From positions 1 through 64,000 of the forward strand of contig CAYZTA010000031.1 of NCBI GenBank assembly GCA_964481145.1: a stretch of 64,000 nucleotides of DNA. The letters run 5' to 3'. The position numbers were made by a program, and so were the translations under genes. A model generated the notes under the pieces. That model did no database searches, was not told the origin of the DNA, and worked only from the letters and a program-made list of their open reading frames with translations. Of the stretch, positions 44,325 to 55,200 are shown piece after piece. Positions within the stretch are counted from its first letter, which is position 1; the number at the start of each line of letters is the position of its first letter. The DNA comes from Sandaracinus sp964481145. Its GTDB lineage: Bacteria > Myxococcota_A > Polyangia > Polyangiales > Sandaracinaceae.

Positions 44325-46286
44325 ATGTGCGGGATCGCTGGATTGTGGGACGAGAACGCGTCCGATCGAGGTTCGCTCGCCGCGACGTTGAAAGTCATGC
44401 GCGACGCGATCGCGCATCGAGGCCCCGATGATGCCGATTTGATGATCGATATCGATAGTGGCGTCGCACTCGCGCATCGACGGCTTGCCATCCTCGACCT
44501 TTCACCCGAGGGGCGTCAGCCGATGCGATCTCCATCGGGACGCTACACGATCGTGTTCAACGGCGAGGTGTATAACCATCGGGAGCTTCGTCACGAGCTG
44601 CCGACACAGGGATGGCGAGGGACTTCGGATACTGAGACGATGCTCGCTGCGATCGAGCATTGGGGGCTCGATCGCGCAGTCGAACGATTCGTCGGGATGT
44701 TTGGGTTTGCTCTGTGGGATCGGGCGGAGCGAGCGCTGCATCTCGTACGAGATCGGCTCGGCATCAAGCCAGTCTATTTCGGTAAGGTTGGAACGAGCGC
44801 GCTCGCGTTCGGCTCGGAGCTTCGCGTGTTGCGGGCACATCCTGGATTCGATCGCGAGATCGATCGCGCCGCGCTTGCCGCATATTTCGAAACGAGCGCG
44901 GTCCCTGCGCCCCTTTCGATTCACAAAAATGCGCGCAAGCTCGAGCCGGGGACGATTGCAACCTTTTACGACTCTCGTCAACCACCTGTCATACGACGCT
45001 TCTGGAGCGCTGCTGATCACGTCGAGCGGGGTATTCATGAGTGTCTTCATGGAAGCGACGCCACAGCACTCGAACGTGTCGAACAACTGCTCAAAGATGC
45101 TGTCCGGCTACGACTTTTGGCCGATGTTCCGGTGGGTGCGTTTCTGTCGGGTGGGATCGATTCGTCTCTGGTGGTCGCTCTCGCTCAGGAGGTTTCGAGT
45201 ACTCCGATTCGCACATACTCAATCGGCAGCGCGGATTCGGCTTACGACGAATCGCAGTTCGCAGCGGAAGTTGCTCGTCATTTAGGGACGAACCACACGG
45301 CCCTCACGGTCACTGGGCAAGAAGCGCTTGCGGTCGTTCCAAAGCTCGGCGCGATGTATGACGAGCCGTTTGCCGATAGCTCACAAATCCCCACTTTCCT
45401 CGTTTCGAAGCTCGCGAGAGGCGAGGTCACGGTCGCGCTCTCAGGGGATGGGGGAGATGAGGTCTTCGGCGGGTACAATCGATACGTGTGGGCTCCACGC
45501 ATGATGGCCGTGCAGGCGATCCCGTCGCTTGCTCGAAAGGTGATGGGAGCGGTCGTCGAGCGAATACCCGTAGGCGCATGGGATGAGCTCCATGCCAAGC
45601 TGAGCCCACCGCTTCCAGAGGCGCGACTTTTCGGAGACAAAGTTCATAAGGCGGGGCGAGCGTTCGCCACGGATTCGCTCGTCGCGATGCATGCGATGCT
45701 CCGTCGGCATTGGTGGCCGTCCCCTGTCATCGACCTGGAGGAGCCACACGATGGCCCGCTGCATCGACCGAGCCGTGAGCTCAGCGCTGCGCAAGCGCTC
45801 ATGCTGCGCGACATGCTCGAGTACTTACCCGACGATATCCTCACGAAAGTCGATCGTGCGAGCATGGCGGTGGCACTCGAAGTACGAGTGCCTCTTCTTG
45901 ACCATCGAGTGGTCGAACTCGCCGCGCGCCTTCCCATGCGAATGAAGATTCGTGGCGGACAAGGCAAATGGATATTGCGTGAGCTGCTCGCGCGTCGTTT
46001 GCCTCGCGGTGTATTCGAGCGTCCGAAAACAGGGTTCAGCGTACCTGTTGGACAATGGTTGCGCGGCCCACTTCGAGAATGGGCGGAGAGCCTGCTTGAG
46101 TATCGCGGGCTGGAAGACGCCGGACTCGATGCCAGTCGCATTCGCGCTTCATGGCGAGAACATCTCGCAGGCAGAGCCGACGCTGGATTGGCGATTTGGG
46201 ATGTGATCGCATTTCGTGCCTGGGTGGAGGCATTGCGCGAACCACACGATGTGAGCCGAGGGGTGCGATCCGAGGCCGCTTTATGA
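44325..46286 (+). CDS. asnB: Asparagine synthase (glutamine-hydrolysing)-like amidotransferase 1
   Basis: 653 residues. Cys2 of MCGIAGLWD is the class II glutaminase nucleophile, with RGPDDADL, HRRLAILDLSPEG and NGEVYNHRELR completing the Gln site. The synthase domain has the PP-loop LSGGIDSSLVVAL (ATP), AYDESQFAAEVARHLGTNHT and ALSGDGGDEVFGGYNRY. Such enzymes in EPS/O-antigen loci often amidate uronic acids rather than make asparagine, which fits this location. It follows the kinase gene by 3 bp and overlaps the next by four bases (ATGA). A second similar gene lies at 50328. Confidence 0.88.
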   Translation: MCGIAGLWDENASDRGSLAATLKVMRDAIAHRGPDDADLMIDIDSGVALAHRRLAILDLSPEGRQPMRSPSGRYTIVFNGEVYNHRELRHELPTQGWRGTSDTETMLAAIEHWGLDRAVERFVGMFGFALWDRAERALHLVRDRLGIKPVYFGKVGTSALAFGSELRVLRAHPGFDREIDRAALAAYFETSAVPAPLSIHKNARKLEPGTIATFYDSRQPPVIRRFWSAADHVERGIHECLHGSDATALERVEQLLKDAVRLRLLADVPVGAFLSGGIDSSLVVALAQEVSSTPIRTYSIGSADSAYDESQFAAEVARHLGTNHTALTVTGQEALAVVPKLGAMYDEPFADSSQIPTFLVSKLARGEVTVALSGDGGDEVFGGYNRYVWAPRMMAVQAIPSLARKVMGAVVERIPVGAWDELHAKLSPPLPEARLFGDKVHKAGRAFATDSLVAMHAMLRRHWWPSPVIDLEEPHDGPLHRPSRELSAAQALMLRDMLEYLPDDILTKVDRASMAVALEVRVPLLDHRVVELAARLPMRMKIRGGQGKWILRELLARRLPRGVFERPKTGFSVPVGQWLRGPLREWAESLLEYRGLEDAGLDASRIRASWREHLAGRADAGLAIWDVIAFRAWVEALREPHDVSRGVRSEAAL

Positions 46287-47554
46287 TTGGCGTCGTGCTC
46301 GTGCTCGTGCTCGGTGCTGCGAGCTTCTTCGTGCCTCGAGCCACACTGACTCCGTCACGCGAAAATACCCAGTTCGCGCTTTGGATGTTTCTTGGATTCG
46401 CGCTGCGAATGGCATCGCACGGAGTGATCCGGAACGTTCAGCTCTTCAGTCACGGCGGCTCATCGCAGGGAGATGCTGGTGGGTACGAGATGGGTGCGTG
46501 GATCGTGGCGCGCCTCTGGGAGTATCAGGGCTTCGGATGGTATGACGCCCATGAGATCGGCATGTTGGGCGTGAGCAACGCTCTTCTTTCGGTTCACCTC
46601 TATGCAATCGTCACGTTTTTGAACGGCGGCGAAATGACGACCTTGGGATGCACCGCGATCAATGCATTCATCGCGGTCCTCACGTGTCTTCAACTCGTGC
46701 GTCTCGGCTTGATGATCAAGGGCTCGGAGCGCGACTGTCGCATGGTTGCCTATGCGATGTACTTCAGCCCGGCGTACGTCTTCCATACGGCCGATCTGTT
46801 CAAAGATGGCTTGTCGGCCTTTCTCGTCGTGAGCGCCGTTGTCCTGTCCTTTCGGCTTTCGGAACGCTTCAATCCATGGGAAGCGGCGCTTGGCGTCGTG
46901 TGTCTCGTCTTGGTCTGGTACGTACGGTTTTATTTGGTGTTCCTCGTCAGCGCTCCACTCGTGATGAGTCTGCTCGGAGTACGCTCTGGTTCTGTCAGTC
47001 GTGTCGTGCTCGTGGGCGCGTTCGTCTTGGCTGGCGGCCTCGTGTTGATCGCGACTCAAGCCGCCGATGGCGCATTCGAATTCGGAATGCGCACGTTCGA
47101 TGTCGCGACATCGGAGAATTCACTCGACTGGAATGCGCGCGGCGGCTCGGGGGTCGAGTTCAGTGGAAGCCCGTGGATCACCTTCCCTCAGAAGTTGATC
47201 TACACGCTGCTGTCTCCATTCCCGTGGGACTTCCGTTCGACGTCGATCGGATTCCAGGTAGGTAAGATCGATGCGATCATCTGGATGTTCTTCATGTTTC
47301 GGGGCATTCGTGGTGCGCGCCGAATGTGGCAAGACGATCGGGGTACGTTGCTGATGTTCTTGGTCGTATTGATTCCTCTGACCGTTGCCTATGCGACGAC
47401 GATGGCGAACATCGGGCTGATACTCAGGCAGCGCTTTCCCATCGTGCTTTTGGGTTCTGTGCTCGCTGTTCGTGGCATGCCCAAGTCCCGTGAAGAGGAA
47501 AATACACCCGAGGTGATGGGCGACGCGCTCCCGATCCACAGACTCGCATCATGA
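46283..47554 (+). CDS. Multi-spanning membrane protein, candidate Wzy-like polymerase
   Basis: 423 residues with about ten hydrophobic segments and no clear family match. Features are a periplasmic-type loop with VATSENSLDWNARGGSGVEF and FSGSPWITFPQKLIYTLLSP. The closing PWDFRSTSIG and helix pair YATTMANIGLILRQRFPIVL resemble EPS/oligosaccharide-unit polymerases, in which an Arg near the end of the protein is conserved. It is translationally coupled to asnB-like gene 1 (ATGA) and to the GT4 gene (ATGA). A polymerase or repeat-unit transporter is likeliest, but the locus already has a Wzy_C gene at 39522, so its role is open. Confidence 0.6.
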   Translation: MIGVVLVLVLGAASFFVPRATLTPSRENTQFALWMFLGFALRMASHGVIRNVQLFSHGGSSQGDAGGYEMGAWIVARLWEYQGFGWYDAHEIGMLGVSNALLSVHLYAIVTFLNGGEMTTLGCTAINAFIAVLTCLQLVRLGLMIKGSERDCRMVAYAMYFSPAYVFHTADLFKDGLSAFLVVSAVVLSFRLSERFNPWEAALGVVCLVLVWYVRFYLVFLVSAPLVMSLLGVRSGSVSRVVLVGAFVLAGGLVLIATQAADGAFEFGMRTFDVATSENSLDWNARGGSGVEFSGSPWITFPQKLIYTLLSPFPWDFRSTSIGFQVGKIDAIIWMFFMFRGIRGARRMWQDDRGTLLMFLVVLIPLTVAYATTMANIGLILRQRFPIVLLGSVLAVRGMPKSREEENTPEVMGDALPIHRLAS

Positions 47555-48816
47555 CTCGCCCTCGACTCGTGTTCCTCGTCAACGAGGACAAATTTTTCGT
47601 GTCTCATCGCTTCGAGATTGGCGTGGCTGCGCGCGATGCGGGCTTCGATGTGTTGGTGGCGGCGGGGGGAGGGGAGGAGCGGCAAACGATCGAAAGAGAA
47701 GGAATGCGCTTTGAGCTCATCCCTTTCGATCGCGGTGGCCGCTCTGTCGGACGCGATCTTCGCACCTTGGCCAGCATTCACGCTCTCTACGCACGTGAAA
47801 GACCGACCTTGGTTCATCACGTGACGATCAAGGCAGTTCTTTATGGGTCGATCGTGGCGCGAAGTCTGAGAGTCCCCGCGGTGGTCAATGCCGTGAGTGG
47901 TCTTGGATTCGTATTTCTGGATCCATCACGACGAGGCCGAGCGCTTCGATTCGGGATCGAGCACGTTTATCGCGCGGCTCTCGCTCACCCCAAGAGCACG
48001 ACGATTTTCCAGAACACGGACGACCGACGTTTCTTCGTCGAACGCGGTCTCGTATCACCGAAGCGTGCGCGTCTCGTGCGAGGCTCCGGCGTGGACGTGG
48101 CTCGGTTTCCCAGCACACCACTTCCGTCCGGAGTGCCGATCGTCCTTCTCCCAGCGCGGCTTCTTTGGGACAAAGGTGTTCGTGAATTCGTCGATGCGGC
48201 GCGCATCTTGAGAGCGCATGGCGTCAGCGCACGATTCGTGGTGGTGGGCGGCGCCGATGGAACCAATCCTGCGAGCGTGCCTCGGCGGGAGGTGGAACGG
48301 TGGGTAGAAGACGGCACGATCGAATGGTGGGGACATCGAGCGGACATGCCCGAGGTGTATCGACAGGCACATCTCGTAGTATTGCCATCGTATCGCGAAG
48401 GATTCCCTTTGGCGCTTCTCGAAGCTGGTTCCAGTGGCCGTGCTTGTATCACGACTGACGTCCCTGGGTGTCGCGACGCCATTCGGGATGGCGCTACGGG
48501 ATGGCTTGTCCCTGTCCGAAATCACACGGTACTGGCCGAGACAATCGAGCGCGCGGTGTTGGATCGTGCCGAACTATGCTCACGTGGTGATGCGGCAGCC
48601 GCATGGGTGCGTCGTGAATGCACGAGAGATGGGGTCGTCCAAGCGCACATGGCGATCTATCGGGAGCTCGCAGAACACGCATTTTTACAGCCTCCATTCG
48701 CTATGACCACTCCGGTCCGAGATTCTCTTGAGCTCTTTGCGAATTCGAGCGATCCTCCCGACCCCACGACTCCGACCGATGAATGGGCGAGGCCTCATCG
48801 GCAACTTCCTCAGTAG
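47551..48816 (+). CDS. Glycosyltransferase family 4
   Basis: 421 residues. The N-terminal Rossmann half carries the membrane-surface start FLVNEDKFFVSHRFEIGVAA, and the C-terminal half carries the sugar-nucleotide site VVLPSYREGFPLALLEAGSS, in which the E-x7-E pair (EGFPLALLE) is complete. The end GCRDAIRDGATGWLVPVRN fits GT4 enzymes of the PglA/EpsE type that add sugars to lipid-linked intermediates. A Pro/Asp-rich tail (about 395-421) is unusual and probably disordered. ATG 47551 overlaps the previous stop by four bases. Confidence 0.9.
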   Translation: MTRPRLVFLVNEDKFFVSHRFEIGVAARDAGFDVLVAAGGGEERQTIEREGMRFELIPFDRGGRSVGRDLRTLASIHALYARERPTLVHHVTIKAVLYGSIVARSLRVPAVVNAVSGLGFVFLDPSRRGRALRFGIEHVYRAALAHPKSTTIFQNTDDRRFFVERGLVSPKRARLVRGSGVDVARFPSTPLPSGVPIVLLPARLLWDKGVREFVDAARILRAHGVSARFVVVGGADGTNPASVPRREVERWVEDGTIEWWGHRADMPEVYRQAHLVVLPSYREGFPLALLEAGSSGRACITTDVPGCRDAIRDGATGWLVPVRNHTVLAETIERAVLDRAELCSRGDAAAAWVRRECTRDGVVQAHMAIYRELAEHAFLQPPFAMTTPVRDSLELFANSSDPPDPTTPTDEWARPHRQLPQ

Positions 48817-48821
48817 GACGC

Positions 48822-50291
48822 ATGCAAATCAACACAGCGATCGCCGCCGCCACGGCGCTTCTCGTTGCGTTCGCGCTGACCCCAGGGGCTCGATGGATTG
48901 CGCGCAAGCTTGGCGCGGTGGACCGACCTGGTGGGCGACGAGTGCACATGCGAGAAACTCCCCGAATGGGTGGGCTTTCGATCGTCGTAGCGCACCTCTC
49001 CGCAATCGGTTCAGTATGGGCCTATACCGTTTGGACCGGAGAATCTCCTCCAGGCGAACCAGCTCCTCTGCTCGGCTTTCTCGGCGGTGGTCTGGCCATG
49101 GCTGCGGTGGGCGCGTGGGATGATATTCATGCCATTGGAGCGAAGAAGAAACTCGTCGGTCAGATCGCCGCCGCAAGTATCGCGTGGGCTGCGGGCGCAC
49201 GCATCGAGACTTTCGACATTCCTTACGTGGGGAATTTCGAGTTCGGACCGATCACAAGCTACATCGCGACGATCGGGTGGATCGTCGCGTTCGTCAACGC
49301 GATCAATCTGATTGACGGTCTCGATGGGCTTGCGAGTGGCATCGTCCTCTTCGCCGCCATCACGAATACGGTGGTTGCGTTTGCTACAGGCAACGAGCTG
49401 GCAGCGATTCTCAATGCGGCCCTCGGTGGTGCCGTGCTCGGGTTCCTGTATTTCAATTTCAATCCCGCAACGATTTTCCTTGGGGATACGGGCAGTCTTT
49501 TCCTCGGATACTGCCTCGGCGCAGCCGCGTTACTAACAGGTCGTCAGAAAGAGTCGACGGTCGTCGCATTGCTCGTGCCTCTCATTGCTCTCGGTGTCCC
49601 ACTCACCGACACCCTCTTTACGATGGTGCGTCGGTTCCTGGAGCGCCGGCCAATCTTCAGCGCGGACCGCGGTCATATCCATCATCGTCTGTTGGACTTG
49701 GGTCTCACGCACCGGCGGGTGGTGCTGTTTCTATACGGCGGTAGCGTTGTTACGTGCGTCGCAGCATTGGTTGCTGCCTTTGGGAAAGACTGGCAGGCGG
49801 GAGCCGCGATCGCGATGGCGATCATCGTGATTTTGAGTGGTGCGCAGTTGGCTGGCTATTTCCGGGCGCGAGTTCGCAACCAAGAATTTCCGAGTGCGAC
49901 TCCAGAAGCGGAGATTGTCCGACGCGCGTTGCCGATTTTATTGAGAGATTCGTCTTCGGGCTTGGAACGCTTCTGCATCCGCCTTGAAGAAAGAGTGCTG
50001 AACCACGAAGCTTTCGTCGCGGCCGATCTCATGAGTGATGGTGGGCTCATTTGGCATTGCGGAGAGGATGGCGGTCGAGGTCCGTCAGACATTGAATATA
50101 CATATAGCTGGAGTGTCGGAGAGGACTCACATCGGCTCCGCTTCGTCGTGCGTTCCATGAACGAGGGTCGTTCGGAGCGTCTCGATGCTCTGCTCCAAGT
50201 CGTCGCGGACATCGTTGCCGAGCGTGCTGGTCGCTCGCACGTCGTTGCGGCGCTTCACCAGTCTCTCGCCGAATCGGCCATCGGAGAATGA
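48822..50291 (+). CDS. Undecaprenyl-phosphate sugar phosphotransferase (WecA/MraY-like) with C-terminal extension
   Basis: 489 residues. The membrane part (about 1-345) has the family sites VDRPGGRRVHMRETPRMGG, GAWDDIHAIGAKKKL, NAINLIDGLDGLASG (Asp pair), FLGDTGSLFLGY and the HIHHRLLDLGL His cluster. It should attach the first sugar phosphate to undecaprenyl phosphate in the cytosolic leaflet. Residues about 350-489 form an extra cytosolic domain (including SSSGLERFCIRLEE and AAL-rich end) that WecA proteins lack. ATG 48822 is chosen because the upstream ATG 48783 lies within the GT4 gene. This is the best initiating enzyme of the locus. Confidence 0.85.
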   Translation: MQINTAIAAATALLVAFALTPGARWIARKLGAVDRPGGRRVHMRETPRMGGLSIVVAHLSAIGSVWAYTVWTGESPPGEPAPLLGFLGGGLAMAAVGAWDDIHAIGAKKKLVGQIAAASIAWAAGARIETFDIPYVGNFEFGPITSYIATIGWIVAFVNAINLIDGLDGLASGIVLFAAITNTVVAFATGNELAAILNAALGGAVLGFLYFNFNPATIFLGDTGSLFLGYCLGAAALLTGRQKESTVVALLVPLIALGVPLTDTLFTMVRRFLERRPIFSADRGHIHHRLLDLGLTHRRVVLFLYGGSVVTCVAALVAAFGKDWQAGAAIAMAIIVILSGAQLAGYFRARVRNQEFPSATPEAEIVRRALPILLRDSSSGLERFCIRLEERVLNHEAFVAADLMSDGGLIWHCGEDGGRGPSDIEYTYSWSVGEDSHRLRFVVRSMNEGRSERLDALLQVVADIVAERAGRSHVVAALHQSLAESAIGE

Positions 50292-50327
50292 GCGCGCGGT
50301 TCCGAAGGGCGAAGTCTTAGGTTAAAT

Positions 50328-52283
50328 ATGTGTGGTATTTTTGGTGTTATCGCGCGCCCGCGGCGCTTCGAACGGGCAGACGTGTCGCGAGCCGTTCGAA
50401 CGCTGAAGCATCGAGGGCCCGATGATTGTGGCGTCGAGCGAGTATTCGAATCCGACGCTTGGGAAGTTTGGTTTGGTCACACGCGCCTTTCGATTCTCGA
50501 TTTGAGTCCGGACGCTCACCAACCGATGCGTGGATTCGGTGGATCCATCGTATTCAACGGTGAAATTTATGATCATCGGGCACGGCGGGACGAGCTGCGG
50601 GCAGATGGAATCACATTTTCGTCCCGCTCCGATACGGAGGTGCTGCTTGCAGGTCTCATGCACCATGGTCCGAAGTTCGTCGCGCATTGCAACGCGATGT
50701 TTGCATTTGGAGCGTGGCGGGATTCGGACCGAACACTGATTCTTGCTCGAGATCGACTCGGGAAAAAGCCTCTCTATGTCTATGAATCGAATGATATCAT
50801 CGCATTCGCCTCCGAGCTGAAGGCCTTTCATGCGCTAGGTTTGCCGCTGACAGAAAATCCGGAAGCTTGGGCATATTTTCATTGGCTTCGGCACATTCCG
50901 GGGGAACGATGCATTTACCGCGAGTGTCGAAAGCTGCCTGCGGCGAGCTACACCACTTTGCCGCTGCCCGTGAGCGGAACGCTGCCACATGCGCAGTCTG
51001 TTCTCTATTGGGATCCATTGCGCGCGTGTGGTGAGCGATTCGATGGCTCTTACGACGACGCGATCGATGGCGTACTCGAGCTCGTCGATGATGCTACGAA
51101 GCTGCGGCTCGACGCAGATGTTCCGGTTGGCATTTTCTTGTCGGCAGGCGTGGACTCGAGTTTGGTTGCAGCGAGTGTCGCGCGCGTTCATTCGGGGCGG
51201 ATCTCTGCCCATATCGTTCGAGCGGACGATCCGACCTTTGATGAATCCGAGGTCGCTGCTCGAACTGCCGCACATCTCGGGCTTCGAACGTGCGTTCTCG
51301 ATTTGAGGCGACGAGATTACGATCGTCAGATCTCGCAAATCCCCTTTGCGTATGACGAGCCTTGTGCACCTCTTTCCCAGATCCCGACGATGGCCATCGC
51401 GGAAGCGGCACGCCGAGATGTCACGGTGGTGCTGACTGGTGATGGTGGTGATGAAGCATTCGTGGGGTATCCGTGGTTTGATTTTCCTGAGAAGTTGTTT
51501 CGCTACCGACGTCTGTTCGACCTTTTCCCAGGGGCTCGCCGCATTGCGAAGGGCATGCTTCCGACCCCACCAGGTCGAATCGCGCTCCGGACAGTGGCGC
51601 GCGCGCTTGGGCTCAACACGGCCGACTTGGCGACGAAAGAACGTCTCGCGGACGCGTTGCTCCGCGCCGCAACACCAGCAGAGCTTTATGACTTCTTCCA
51701 GGAATTGCGGCCTCGGCACACATTGCCACATGAGGAAATCGAACTCCTTGGTAGAGAAGGGGTGTTGGCGCGCGCGAAGCGCGATTATCCAAACTATTCG
51801 TGGGAAGCTGCAGAGTCGCGATCGCTCCCCGAGTTGTTGTCTGCCCTCGAGCTCGTGACTGGAATGCGCGATGAGATCTTGGTGAAGGTCGACCGCGGCA
51901 CCATGGCATATTCGCTCGAGGCACGAAGTCCGCTGCTCGACTATCGAATCGTCGAGTTCGGTATGCGCCTTCCGCTCGCGTATAAGGTGCACGAGGGGGT
52001 GTACAAGCGGGTCTTGCGGGATGCGCTTGCGCGACGTGTGGATCGCGAGCTCGCGAATCGGAAGAAGAGTGGATTTGGGATTCCTTTGCCGGAGGGGCTA
52101 CCACCAGGCCCGTCGGACGCGGAGCGATGGGCACGGGCCGTCGAAGAGAGATGGCAAGAAGCATCGGATCGTCACTTCATGCATCGTGAATCCCACGAAA
52201 TCAGTTCTCCATATGGTATTGTCAACAGCGTATGCGCGGCCGGAACCTCGCAGGGCGCTCAGGAGGCAAAATGTCGAACTTAA
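50328..52283 (+). CDS. asnB: Asparagine synthase-like amidotransferase 2
   Basis: 651 residues, same architecture as the copy at 44325: Cys2 in MCGIFGVIARP, HRGPDDCGVE, FGHTRLSILDLSPD, NGEIYDHR, then the PP-loop LSAGVDSSLVAASV and LTGDGGDEAFVGYPWF. The loop reads Ser-Ala-Gly where the first copy has Ser-Gly-Gly, a small change at the ATP site. Outside the motifs the two copies differ clearly, so this is not a recent duplicate and probably has a different substrate. The 13-bp overlap with the following lipoprotein gene suggests coupled translation. Confidence 0.85.
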   Translation: MCGIFGVIARPRRFERADVSRAVRTLKHRGPDDCGVERVFESDAWEVWFGHTRLSILDLSPDAHQPMRGFGGSIVFNGEIYDHRARRDELRADGITFSSRSDTEVLLAGLMHHGPKFVAHCNAMFAFGAWRDSDRTLILARDRLGKKPLYVYESNDIIAFASELKAFHALGLPLTENPEAWAYFHWLRHIPGERCIYRECRKLPAASYTTLPLPVSGTLPHAQSVLYWDPLRACGERFDGSYDDAIDGVLELVDDATKLRLDADVPVGIFLSAGVDSSLVAASVARVHSGRISAHIVRADDPTFDESEVAARTAAHLGLRTCVLDLRRRDYDRQISQIPFAYDEPCAPLSQIPTMAIAEAARRDVTVVLTGDGGDEAFVGYPWFDFPEKLFRYRRLFDLFPGARRIAKGMLPTPPGRIALRTVARALGLNTADLATKERLADALLRAATPAELYDFFQELRPRHTLPHEEIELLGREGVLARAKRDYPNYSWEAAESRSLPELLSALELVTGMRDEILVKVDRGTMAYSLEARSPLLDYRIVEFGMRLPLAYKVHEGVYKRVLRDALARRVDRELANRKKSGFGIPLPEGLPPGPSDAERWARAVEERWQEASDRHFMHRESHEISSPYGIVNSVCAAGTSQGAQEAKCRT

Positions 52284-55200
52284 GAGTGATAGTGACACTG
52301 GTGTGTGTCGCACTCGTTGCTTGTGGTACCGAAGATGTCGGTTTGTCGACTTGGGAACTCCCTGCAGGCAGTGATGCCGCGTACGTGTCGGATACGATCC
52401 CAACCGCGATGTATCCGGGCGAACGTCTCGATGTAAGTGTCACGATGACGAACACCGGAACGGGAGGCGCCACGAACACCTGGACAGCCTCTGCGCCCAC
52501 TTACGCGCTCATCCGGCAGGGCGCCAACACGTTTCAGTTCAGTCAGGATATCGTCGAGTCCACCACGACGACGGGTTCGAACACCACCTTCCACTTCGTG
52601 CTCACTGCGCCGAGCACACCAGGAACGTATTCGTTCTCCGCGCGAATGGGCATTCCTGGAGATGGGGTTTTCGGCGCGCTTGTCACTGTGCCGAACATCG
52701 TGGTGAGCACAGGTACGCCACGGCGATGGGGATGTGAGTTCGTCAGCATGGGAAGCTCGGTGCCGACCACGCTTGCAACTGGGGAGACGCGGAACGTCAC
52801 CATCGTGGTCCAGAACACTGGAACGTCGAGTTGGTCGCCTTCGACGTTTGGGTTGGTGTCGCTCGATACGCCCGCATCACGGTGGGGAAACACGGTCCGA
52901 TACCTGACGAGCTCCGTTGCGCCTGGTGGTACTGCGACCTTTACTTTCCCGATCACGGCTCCTGCGACGCCGGGTACGTACCAGTTCCGCCGTCAGATGT
53001 CGCAACTGTCAGCGAACGGCGTGGGAGTGTTCAGCAACATGCCATGCCTTGATGCAGCGATCATCGTGGGCGGGGCAGCTCAATACGATTCGGCGATCGT
53101 TTTAAACACTCTTCCGTCGACGTTGGCTCCCAGTGAAGTCCGAAATGTTTCGGTCCAGATTCAAAATACGGGTGCAACGAACTGGCCTTCGGATGGAACG
53201 ATCTACCTGTCTTCATTGAATACCCCGGCGAGTCTTTACGGCATCACCGTGGTGTATCCACCGACGATGACGGTCTCTGGTTCCACGGCGACTTTTACTT
53301 TCTCGATCACAGCGCCGTCCGCTCCGGGGATGTACAACCAAGTATGGCGAATGCGGAATACCGCGGGGGTCTTTGGCGCCACGCTATCGGTTCCGCTCGT
53401 GGTTGATGCGATGGCGATGCCGGCTTTGAACGCTGTGGTCGTTACGCAAAACATTCCTCCCATAGCCACAGCAGGTGAGGCTGTCACATTCACGGTCGAG
53501 ATGCAGAACACAGGAACGTCCGCTTGGACTGGTTCGGCATTTTCGCTCAGCTCAACGAACTCACCCGCGAGCCTTTGGGGTGTGACCGCGCGCTCTCTGG
53601 GTGGCGCGGAGACCATCGCATCGGGTGCAACTCGCGTATTCACGTTTTCTGTCACCGCCCCTGTGACTCCGGGAACTTATGCAAGTCGTTGGCGGATGCG
53701 CCAAACACCTGGTGCGGGGTTCTTTGGTGCCGAAGCTGTGACCTCGCCGGTCACAGTAACGCTTTGTGGCAATGCCATCATCAATTCAGGTGAACAGTGT
53801 GATGATGACAATGTCATCTCGGGCGATGGATGCTCAAGCACCTGCCAGGTCGAGACGGAAACGGTCGATCTGATCACGGCCACCGACCGAACCCTCATAG
53901 GCACGACAGCAAACCGTCATTTCGCAAACGTCGAGATCGGCGATGTCACTGGTGATACGATTCCAGAGATTGTTGTTGGAGAAGCGGCCAATGTTGTGCC
54001 GACGAGCGGCCCCACCCGTGTGTTCGCAGGCATCGTGTATGGTCTCGCCGGCGGACCTGGGTTTTTCACGAACACCAGCGCTCCAGTGTCGGCTGCGACT
54101 GCGACTTTTCGGATTCTTGGAGCCTCGGCGAGTGATGGTCTTGGCGTGGCGACCGGAAGTCAGATCGTGATTGCCGATGTGACTGGGGATGGCATCAATG
54201 ACCTGATTGTGTCGGCTCCTTACGCGGACGGAGACGGCGAGAGTCGAGCGGATGCAGGTGAAGTGTATGTTCTTGCTGGGGGAGCTGCGCTTAGTGGGGA
54301 TATCGACCTTGGCGCGATGACTCCTCCTACAGCATTGACGGCACGCATCATTGGAGCTGGTGCTGGTGATCGACTGAGTGTCACGAGTGCTGGCGATGTC
54401 ACGGGTGATGGCATCGCGGATGTGTTGGTGGGCGCTCCTTATGCTGACACGACGAACGGCACCGACACTGGCGCTGTGTACGTGATTCCGGGTGGCGCTG
54501 GTCTCACTGGGACGATCGACCTTTCGACTGCTTCCATCGTGACAATCATCGGTCCAAGCGCGAATGGCCGTATGGGTGCGGTGGTGGCAGTCGGTGATAT
54601 TCTCGGTTCGTCTGCGGCCGAGTTGCTCATTGGAAACTCAACCTACACCGCACTTGGACGCAGTCGTTCTGGCGCAGTCTGGGGCATTGCCGCTCCGGTT
54701 GTATCCAACGTCGATCTGGCGACCGCTGTCGGTTCTCCTGGCGGACCTTCGTTTGCCTGGTTTGGTGCGACTCAGAATGACAATCTCGGCGCGTCCATCG
54801 CAATCGGTCATGTGTGTGGAAGCGCAGCATCGGATGTATTGCTGGGCGCAACACAACAACGCCGGGGCGCGGTCCAAGTGGGTGCGGTCACCGTCTGGAA
54901 TGGCACCACGATCACGCTGGGGACCACGTTCGACCTTTTGGTGAACACCCCGACCGCCACCTTCTTGGGCGTGGAACAAGGAGATCTTACGGGCTCGTCC
55001 CTCACATTGGGCGATCTCAACGGTGATGGTGTGCTCGACATTCCGGTGGTATCGGCTGCAGCGGACGGACCGTCCAACGGGCGAACGAATGCAGGTGAGC
55101 TCGCGATGTACTTCGGCTCGGCTGCTCTTACTGGGACCATTGATATGTCGATCACCCCTGGACGCCTTCAAATCTATGGTGCGGACACCACCGATTATCT

